Assembly (NCBI GenBank): GCA_015501075.1
Contig: JADNYJ010000804.1
Location: forward strand, 1-12,743
Direction: 5' to 3'
Length of the DNA: 12,743 bases
From: Gymnopilus junonius
Taxonomy: Eukaryota; Basidiomycota; Agaricomycetes; Agaricales; Galerinaceae
Positions within the stretch are counted from its first letter, which is position 1; each line of letters opens with the position of its first letter. Below, piece after piece: positions 6,226-12,743 of the stretch. The position numbers were made by a program, and so were the translations under genes. Under the pieces are notes generated by a model, which was not told where the DNA came from, ran no database searches, and was given only the letters and a program-made list of their open reading frames with translations.

Positions 6226-8195
6226 TGTCAAGCGATCGTCATCGTCTGTGCCCAAGCGCCCCACCTTTCTGCCTCTGGCGGGCGTATTCCACCCATCGGA
6301 GCTTCAAGCACCAAATCCCCAACCCCTGAGGGTTCTTCATCCTCTCAATCAGTTCGAGAGAGATATGCTTCAGCCACCCCTGCCCCTCGCGAGCGGGAGG
6401 AGGCTGAGTCTCAGTCAGCAATACACTCACAGGCCACTACTCCTATTGCTTCGAGGGCTTCGTCCCCCGACGTTTCCATGGGTGAGGATGATGATACCAT
6501 TCATTTTCCTCTCCCAAGTGCTTCTCCAGAGCCGCTGCCTATTGCCCTTTCCCTCACAGGATTGGAGGGGACTGGGTTGCAGTGGCGGAGTCACTGAAGA
6601 CCATTGGTTCATTCATGATGACCAATGGTCCTTCTACTCTATCAGGGGCAGATCGCCCTGATTATGCCGGCCTTTTCACTAGAATAGTGAATTTGGTCAC
6701 CTCTTCCCCTTGGGCCAAGGAGGCCACGGGTGTCAGTGCATGATCACCGTCCCTCAGATGGTCGGTCGTCCGCAACCTCATTGATTCTGATAGCTCCCTA
6801 GCAGACCTCATGTATTGAGACCTAGCAAAGACTCGAGGGGAAGCCTCTGCTCCCCCTCCTGAGCCCTCATCTTCCCAGACTGCCCCTCCAAAGCAGACTG
6901 GCCCCCGGCAGACCCTGAGGAGCCCCCCAAGGCTCCTGCTCCTGCTCCTTCTCATACCAAGCTTCAGCCTCATAAACAAAAGGCTAAGCTGGTCCAATAC
7001 CAGAGGCCGCCCCCCCCAGGGCCCCCTCCCATCCCTCTCTCCTCCCATCCCAAGCGGTCCTTGCCTCGAAACTCCGGACACCAGTTCCGGGGTCCTCGAC
7101 CTGTGGGTCACTTACTAATCGCTACTTTGAGCATGCCGTTGCTCAAATGGCTCCACAAACCTGGACCTGGGCCACTTCAGGCTTGGGCCCAGACCCTCTC
7201 AGGGCCTGTCTCGACCCCCTACCCCAGCCAAGTCTAAAGGGCTGGACTATGTCACGGCAGGCCCGACATGCCACCAAGTTCTCGTGGTGTTCAACGACCA
7301 TGCGCTGATGCACGTCATACTCGCTATGCTGGTTGATGAGGTCAACTGGATGATGGCCCTCGATCGATTCGACATTCGGATCACTTCTGCGGAGCCCACC
7401 TATCATGGGTGGGCCCTGCACACCAATCACGTACCCATGACTGACGAGCTTATGCTCCTTCGTGGTGCGATCTATAATGTTGTTCAAGGCACCTCTGATG
7501 CTAATAAGGAGATGATGCCTTGGGTCGGACTTCCAATGTCCAAAGCCTTCCTGAAGGTTTTGGATGTCCCCTATTATACGGATGTCTTCCAGAGGACTCC
7601 CACCACCATCACCAACATTGAGAGAGTGCTCGAAAGGGCCCCTCCCTTCTTGGGTGTTCCTTTTGCGGGGCATGCATGCCTCGTACGTCAATTGGCAAAG
7701 AGCTCTAAGTTTGATTGCTATTTTGAAATCTGGGATTCCCAGACTGGACGAACCGCGAAGATGCTTATTAACAAAGCTTTTCACTACAAGGACGAGCTGC
7801 TTTATGTAAAGCCAGCTGCCACTCGACGAGGCGTCCCCATGTGCCAGCACTGTCAGTGCTGGGGTTATCTCACCAAGGATTGTAGGGCCCACCAGTGCCG
7901 CTGCGTGCAGTGTGGTGGGCCTCATGCCACTGACGAGGATCGCGCCCTTGCGCCTTGCTGCAACCAGCCTCCGCCGGATTCGGACGGTATGTGCCACCCC
8001 ACCCCAGCGGGTGAGCCATGCCCCCACAAGGCCCGCTGCCCCAACTGCCAGGGCAAGCACCCTGCCACAGGATGCAACTGCAAGTTCTGGGAACACCACT
8101 TCGATCACAACTGGATCATTGCAAAATACTGTGAGGTACGTGATAAATGCACACTCCAGACCTTGACATCTAACGTCCCTCCCCTAGCTCGATAA
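6226..8195 (+). pseudogene. LINE ORF1 (gag-like zinc-knuckle protein), broken
   Basis: ORF1 of a LINE encodes the RNA-binding protein of the particle. The N-terminal part is Ser/Pro/Glu-rich and probably disordered (SSTKSPTPEGSSSS, EREEAESQ, VSMGEDDD), followed by GADRPDYAGLFTRIVNLVTS, a Pro-rich stretch and the C-terminal domain, open from 7131 to TAA 8193-8195. Coding sense moves through phases 1, 0, 2, 1, 0 at roughly 6550, 6900, 7100 and 7190, with TGA at 6741-6743 and 6816-6818. Three Cys/His clusters follow: CQHCQCWGYLTKDC from 7842 (Tyr where His is usual), CVQCGGPH from 7902 and CPNCQGKHPATGC from 8037. The C-terminal FWEHHFDHNWI is intact. The start codon cannot be placed. Confidence 0.82.
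6599..6630. repeat. 10-bp perfect inverted repeat in ORF1
   Basis: gaccattggt (6599-6608) and accaatggtc (6621-6630) around a 12-base loop, within ORF1 of copy D. It is in a coding stretch (KTIGSFMMTNGPS), and no function can be assigned. Confidence 0.4.
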
Positions 8196-8197
8196 TG
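8193..8197 (+). promoter_or_regulatory. TAATG stop-start overlap of ORF1 and ORF2
   Basis: The TAA that ends ORF1 (8193-8195) shares its last A with the ATG that starts ORF2 (8195-8197). The silkworm LINE SART1 uses a UAAUG of this kind for translation of ORF2 by termination and re-start. The same mode is likely here, which would also fix the ORF2 start, but it is inferred from sequence only. Confidence 0.75.
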
Positions 8198-8950
8198 AGA
8201 AGAAAGGAGGACATTAGAATTATTTCATACAATTGTAACCAGAATTATGGTCATATCGATGTACTTCTTGACCATCTAAAAGATTCTTTTGACATTATTT
8301 TCTTGCAAGAGCCACCCTGGCGTGAGATATGGCATGCCCCATCTTCGAGAGATCCGGAAGGTGAGGCAGTTATTGGTGCACCAAACCACCCTGATTGGAA
8401 GGTAATGGTTCGGCCTGATCCCACTGGGCTCCGGCCATGCATTCTGACCTACATTTCGATGAGGCTGAACCCCTGGCACCCTGCCATGCGACGCGATCTT
8501 ATAGATCACCACAACATCATGGCAGTTTCTCTGTTTACCAGAGACACTGTCGTTAATTTACTGAATGTGTATTCGGATGATAAGCACACAGCTATCGACC
8601 TGCTCACCGAGCAGGCCGACTTTCTCCCAATGTTTCATTACATGGGGGGTGACTTCAACTGTCATTTGAACAAGTGGGACCCTGGTGTCCTGCATCATCA
8701 GACAACAGCCAATAACCTGCTGAACATGGCAGCTATGCTGGGACTGATGCTCTCTCTCCCTGTCAATCTGGGTCCCACTCACATCCCTGGTAACCCATCA
8801 CTATGAGAGTCGGTCATCGACCTCATCTTCATTCAACCTACTGAGGAGCTGTCTGCAGGCACTCAGTGAGGGGAACTGTGGCGCGGGCCATCGGACCATG
8901 TTCCGCTGGCTTGCTCTATTTCTGTCGCTCTGGCAGCAGCAACTGTTCCG
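8195..8950 (+). pseudogene. APE-like endonuclease domain of LINE ORF2
   Basis: This domain would nick target DNA to prime reverse transcription. Motifs: SYNCNQN (residues 11-17), IIFLQEPPW (Glu 39), NVYSDD, MGGDFNCHLNKWDP (Asp 153, Asn 155), then SVIDLIFI and SDHVPL (Asp 234, His 235; numbered with the stops counted as residues). All catalytic positions expected for the exonuclease-endonuclease-phosphatase fold are present. Two TGA codons, before ESVIDL and before GELWRG, cut the domain before its catalytic SDH. A 33-nt part (8567-8599) is the source sequence of the micro-insertion at 3885. Confidence 0.9.
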
Positions 8951-9310
8951 ATGCACTCACTGCCACCAGATCAATTGGATGACTTTGTGTTGTCCATCAT
9001 TGAGAAGCTCAAAGGTATTGATCCCTGTGTGCTGATCAACACCCCGGATCAGGTGGAGGCTGTGTCTTCGGATGTGGCTTCTGCTTTCTTGGATGCTTGG
9101 TGAAAGTATTCCAAGACGATTCGTATTTCCCCTCACTCCTGTCCTTGGTGGGATGACTCGTACGAGGATTCCTTTGATGCTTATCAGTGGGATAACTCTC
9201 GCGATAACCATAAAATTTTCCACAAAGCTGTCAAAGCTGCTAAGCGCAAGTTCTTTGATGAGCATCACTGAAGTTGCTACTACTAACAAGCGCCCCTGGG
9301 ATCTCATGAA

Positions 9311-10900
9311 TTGATCCAGCAGCGCAAGTTACCAGCCTCCGAGGCTATCCAATTCAACGGACAGCCCTGCCATGATATGCCCTCCCTCTGGGACGCCCTT
9401 CATGGCATGTACAACTCGGCCTCTGACCGAATGTACGACATTAGTGGTCTCACCTCCCTTCCCGATATGGAAGTGCGAGAGTGGACCACCTTTTCACTGT
9501 TGGAATTGAGGGAGGCCTTGGCATCCTGCTCTAACAACTCAGCGCCAGGTCCTGATCATATCAAGTGGTCACACCTTAAAGCAATTATTCACAACGAACA
9601 CTGTCTTCAGGTGTTCGTGCAGTTGGCTAACACCTGCCTTCGGGTTGGGTATTGGCCGACTCACTTTAAGGAATCCTTGTCGGTTATTATCCCTAAGCTG
9701 AACAAGCCCTCATATTCTATGCCCAAGGCATTCAGGCCCATTGTGCTTCTGAACACCCTCGGCAAATTGGTTGAGAAAATGCTCTCTAACCGCATTCAAT
9801 TTGATGCTGTTAAGCACGATATCTTTCACCCTAATCAACTCGGTGGTGTACGTCAGTGCTCCACTGAGGATGCGGGCTTGCTCCTCATGCACCTGGTGCA
9901 TGCAGGGTGGGCTCGCGGTTTAAAGACCAGGGTCATCGCCTTTGACGTGGCACAGTTCTTCCCTTCCCTCAATCACGAAGTGCTGATTGCGATCCTCAGG
10001 AAGCAGGGCTTCCCTTCTAACATGGTGGAATTCTTTTCATCATACCTGATCGGCCGTTCCACATCTTATGCCTGGAATGGTTTTCAATCTGACCCCCGAC
10101 AAGCTGATGTTGGGGTGGGGCAGGGTTCTGCTTTGTCCCCGGTACTTTCAGCACTCTTCCTTGCACCAGTGCTGAAACTTTTCATGCAGAATGAGTCAGT
10201 CTCCGATACCACTCTGCTCTCTTATGTCGATGACGGCACCCTCATTGTGCAGTCAAAGACCCTCGATGCCAACTGCTTAGCCCTGAAAAGGTCCTATGCG
10301 GTGATTTTCGAACTCTTCACAAAGTTCGCCCTCGCTCTTGAGCATGACAAGACAGAGTTATTCCATTTTGATCGTTCTCATTCTGAGTTCAATCCGTCAA
10401 TGGATCTAGGGTACGCTCCCTACACCCGTGACAAATGCCTGATGCCCAAGCCATTTTGGCGGTACTTGGGTTTCTTCTTTGACCGGAAATTGACATTCCA
10501 CAAGCATGTCTGGTACTACTCCACCAAGTCCTTCACCACCGTTAAGGCGATGAGGATGCTTGGTAACTCATCGAGGGGGCTTACACCCATGCAAAAGTGT
10601 CTGCTTTACAGGTCTTGTGTGTTGCCTATTGCAACATACAGCCTCCGACTGTGGTTCTTCCAGGGTGCTAAGTGCCAGGGGACCATTAAACTTCTGACCA
10701 GCATGCAACATCATGCTGCACTCTGGATTACTGGTGCATTCCGCACCTCCCCAACTGGAGGGATTGAGGCCCTTGCTGGCCTGGTCCCTATCAACTTAGT
10801 CTTGAAACGTGCTGCTGCAGTAGGTGTTCTGCATATGGCAGCCCTCTCAGACACTCATCCAGTGCGCTCCCTTCTGAGTGTGCCCTTTTCCAAAGGAGCG
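9311..10900 (+). pseudogene. Reverse transcriptase domain of LINE ORF2
   Basis: The polymerase that copies LINE RNA at the nicked target. Motifs in order: SAPGPDHIKWSHLK, IIPKLNKPSYSMPKAFRPIV with LLNTLGKLVEKML, AFDVAQFFPSLNH (motif A, Asp at 9944-9946), GQGSALSPVLSALFLAPVL (motif B), YVDD (motif C, 10223-10234), HDKTELFHFDR (motif D) and WRYLGFFFDRKLTFHKHV (motif E). The core catalytic residues are all present and the frame is open throughout, which makes this the best preserved coding stretch in the window. Upstream stops would block its translation from the ORF2 start. Confidence 0.93.
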
Positions 10901-11164
10901 ACTCCTCACCATCACTCCACTGCTTTTATGACAGCCCCACAACGCGCTAAGGTGTGGGGCACGGTTATTGATGTCAATGACATGCTCCATGTAGTCAGTG
11001 AGCCTCTGGAGCCCTTTGCCCCAGAAGCTCATCCAGGTGGGCGATTCCTTGAGCTACATCATGGAATTCACTTTGATATTACTCCAGCACCCAAGGATAA
11101 GGTTGGGCTCTGGCGCGAGTGGTTAGACCGCTTCTGGGAAGCTTCGAAGCAGGAACCATCCACT

Positions 11165-11740
11165 CTGGTCTGCATCGGTGATGGTAGTTGCCCCACTGAC
11201 CAGAACAAGCAAGCTATTGCAGCTTTGCTTGTGTTTTGCCAAGGAGTCGAGGTGCATGCATCTCGCTACGTGGCAGGGAGTGCTCTGGCAGAGGATGCTG
11301 AGCTTTACTCCCTTCGTACTGCAATTGTCTGGGCTTGTGCCATGGACAACTGTGACTACATTGTTATCTTGTCGGACTCCACTAAGGCTTTGGGGAGTCT
11401 GCTCGATGCTTCCGTGCATTCCGGCCAAGGTCATTCCCTGGCAGTTATCCGCGCCCTTACAGAGTGGTGGACCAGAGGTCCTGACTGCCACATCTCCCTT
11501 CATCATGTCCCGTCCTCTTTGAAGTGGGGCATACACTACCAAGCTCATGTCATGGCAACTGAGCTTTCAGTATTGGTGGGGCCTAATACACCCCACTCAC
11601 TTGCTTCACTGTGTAAAGCAGCTGACGACAACCCGGGGGAAGGCTGGCAAGAGTTGTTCCAGCAACCCTCATACTCAGGGCGACAATTTCTGTCACTCAC
11701 TGACCTTGACGGGGGTCGACTCGAACCATGGGCCAAATGA
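11165..11740 (+). pseudogene. RNase H domain of LINE ORF2 (copy D)
   Basis: This domain starts with VCIGDGSCPTDQNK (Asp at 11180-11182), followed by LAEDAELYSLRTA (Glu) and YIVILSDSTKAL (Asp). The fourth acidic residue, usually in a GNExAD-like segment, is not evident: the matching stretch reads KWGIHYQAHVMATE, with His in the place of Asp. The frame is open and ends at TGA 11738-11740 after PWAK. Copies B and C share both the His and the TGA. Confidence 0.88.
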
Positions 11741-12028
11741 GGTGGCCCCTGGCTTCAAGCTGCGAGCGGCGACTTGACTCTCTTTACAAGGGTCACTTGC
11801 GCCATCACCAACCATGCTCCCATTGGGGAGTACTACTCTCGATTCAACATTCCTGAATCAACCAGTTGCGAGTGCGGCCACCATACCCAAACTCATGACC
11901 ACCTATTCGGAGCGTGTCCCCAGCACGACCGTCATGACTATCCAGTCCACCTGGATCAGCTCGTTTCCTTTTTGAAGGCTAACCCCATGGCATTTGCCTT
12001 CAACCGCCCCCTCCGGGGAGTCAGATAA
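11741..12028 (+). pseudogene. LINE ORF2 C-terminal Cys/His tail (copy D)
   Basis: In frame after the TGA at 11738-11740, ending with TAA 12026-12028. It contains CECGHHTQTHDHLFGACP, a CxC...H...C arrangement like the zinc motif at the end of many LINE ORF2 proteins. It also has SFLKANPMAFAF near its end. The tail is separated from RNase H only by the single TGA. Confidence 0.8.
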
Positions 12029-12430
12029 CTTGGTTGGGCAAGGTAGGTGCTGTTCCTGCTGGCTGGATTCGTTGGTTTGGGGTGCACTCAGAACAGAGTC
12101 CTAATACTTGGCGAGCTTCGGCTTTGCTGGGTTGAGGGTGGGGGTCTGGGTTCTGGAGCTTCGGCGCTATCAACAGACAAGTGTGGCCCCCTGCTTCGGT
12201 GACCCGAAATGGTCTGCCTTCAGTGGCTAACACAGTATGCGCGCATCCTGGGCTGTCGGATTTGGCTGGCGGGCCCCCTCCTGGTGCCCTTCCATTACTT
12301 TGTTGGACCCCTCCATTCGGTCGGGGCATCAACGAGAGTACGGGCCCACTGTTTTGTGGTCCTAAGTTGGCCCGCAAGAGCCAGTCTCGCACTAGGCGTA
12401 GTTTAATGGTAGATTACTTGGGTGTATGTA
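12029..12430 (+). other. LINE 3' UTR (copy D), end missing
   Basis: It matches the UTR of copy A without gaps up to gtatgta at 12430, then stops. The terminal stem-loop and poly(A) are absent. The next base joins to a sequence from the endonuclease-RT linker. Confidence 0.85.
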
Positions 12431-12619
12431 TCAATTGGATGACTTCGTGTTGTCCATCATTGAGAAGCTCAAAGGTATTGATCCCTTTGTGCCGATTGTC
12501 ACTCCAGATCAGGTGGAGGCTGTGTCTTCGGATGTGGCTTCTGCTTCCTCAGATGCTTGGTGAAAGTATTCCAAGACGATTCGTATTTCCCCTCACTCCC
12601 GTCCATGGTGGGATGACTC
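12431..12619 (+). pseudogene. LINE ORF2 endonuclease-RT linker fragment
   Basis: About 63 codons matching 8971-9159 of copy D, with TGA at 12561-12563 in the same place as 9101-9103. It keeps CGT (HSRPWW) where D has TGT, so it preserves an older state at that codon. It is followed by an 81-bp RT piece from 12625. Confidence 0.85.
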
Positions 12620-12743
12620 TTGTACTCACTTTAAGGAGTCCTTGTCAGTGATCATTCTGAAGCCGAACAAGCCCTCATATTCCACGCCTAAGGCATTCAG
12701 GCCCACACTTGTCTGTCGATAGCTTTGCACAATGATGCAAGTG
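12431..12743. mobile_element. Scrambled LINE fragments
   Basis: At least four pieces of the same LINE are joined. 12431-12619 equals 8971-9159 (plus), without gaps and including the same TGA. About 12625-12705 equals 9660-9740 (plus, RT). About 12703-12722 is 3' UTR in minus orientation. About 12722-12743 is RNase H in minus orientation, matching 4871-4891. The joins show short overlaps of a few bases (at, gccca, gc). The segment runs off the window edge. Confidence 0.88.

Larger units (their letters stand above)
8195..12028 (+). pseudogene. LINE ORF2 polyprotein (EN-RT-RNase H-Cys/His tail)
   Basis: One frame carries the whole protein, about 1277 codons, so overall length is kept. The start is the ATG of the TAATG overlap, six codons before IRIISYNCNQN, the beginning of the endonuclease. 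Domains in order: APE-like endonuclease (8195-8950), linker, RT (about 9311-10900), RNase H (about 11165-11740) and Cys/His tail (11741-12028). Lesions are TGA at 8804-8806, 8867-8869, 9101-9103 and 11738-11740, and a frame shift out near 9265 and back near 9312, which cancel. The RT-RNase H block 9311-11740 is fully open. No intact product is expected unless TGA is read through. Confidence 0.9.
5767..12430 (+). mobile_element. LINE copy D, near full length
   Basis: A two-ORF non-LTR retrotransposon of about 6.7 kb: 5' region, ORF1 with zinc knuckles, ORF2 with APE-like endonuclease, RT, RNase H and Cys/His tail, and a 3' UTR. The architecture resembles fungal LINEs of the Tad type, but I cannot fix the clade without a tree. 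It is not autonomous as read: ORF1 is frameshifted and ORF2 holds several TGA codons. The 3' end stops at gtatgta, lacking the stem-loop and poly(A), and passes into a scrambled LINE segment. The true 5' end is uncertain. Confidence 0.88.

Noticed and set aside
6662..7111. Minus-strand ORF opposite ORF1
   Set aside because: The plus strand carries recognisable ORF1 sense (GADRPDYAGLFTRIV, Pro-rich stretch). The minus-strand product is low-complexity Gly/Arg/Ser and a shadow.
7143..8108. Minus-strand ORF of 321 codons
   Set aside because: It lies opposite the zinc-knuckle part of ORF1, which has clear Cys/His motifs on the plus strand; it is a mirror of that coding bias.
3834..11740. TGA read as a sense codon (changed genetic code)
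   Set aside because: Where another copy shows the ancestral codon it is CGA, and family motifs expect Arg at several of the places. CpG decay explains this without a code change, and frameshifts are present as well.
1..12743. CRISPR array, bacterial operon or phage-like system
   Set aside because: No regularly spaced repeats, no ribosome-binding-site-led gene series, and all recognisable proteins are eukaryotic retroelement domains.

Overview
The window holds only transposable elements. I see no host gene, tRNA, rRNA or CRISPR array. It looks like a fungal nuclear genome, most likely a basidiomycete. That placement is an inference from the element types: a two-ORF non-LTR retrotransposon (LINE) with a zinc-knuckle ORF1 and an ORF2 carrying an APE-type endonuclease, reverse transcriptase, RNase H and a C-terminal Cys/His tail, next to a Ty1/copia element. 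No taxon-specific marker is present.

Layout. (1) 1-700, plus strand: the 3' end of LINE copy A (end of ORF2, about 450 bp of 3' UTR, 20-A tail). (2) 701-4487: a decayed Ty1/copia element, running from the integrase end through RT and RNase H to a polypurine tract and the first ~106 bp of the 3' LTR. It has an integrase-RT deletion, a frameshift, an in-frame TGA, a 50-bp insertion and one large insertion. (3) 1476-3261, minus strand: LINE copy B, 5'-truncated, inserted in the copia RT exactly before the YIDD codons with a 15-bp target-site duplication. (4) 4488-5766, plus strand: LINE copy C, 5'-truncated, joined to the copia LTR and ending in 14 A. (5) 5767-12430, plus strand: LINE copy D, close to full length. 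ORF1 is frameshifted and ORF2 has four in-frame TGA codons and a compensated frameshift pair, yet its RT-RNase H block (9311-11740) is uninterrupted. ORF1 and ORF2 are joined by a TAATG stop-start overlap. D lacks its last ~50 bp and poly(A). (6) 12431-12743: a scramble of at least four short LINE pieces in both orientations.

How the parts work together. In an intact LINE of this type, ORF1 packages the RNA, the endonuclease nicks the target, and RT primes on the nick from the 3' end. Copies A, B and C end in the same 3' sequence, stem-loop and poly(A), as target-primed reverse transcription would leave. The copia element was the landing site for copies A and B and probably C, and for a 33-nt scrap of LINE endonuclease sequence flanked by its own 15-bp duplication. 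No copy here looks autonomous. Every in-frame stop I found is TGA, which fits CGA-to-TGA change at CpG sites.

The points most worth a second look are the 33-nt LINE scrap with a target-site duplication, the TAATG coupling, the same TGA in three copies before the C-terminal tail, and the mosaic right end. I found no evidence for an unknown gene system.
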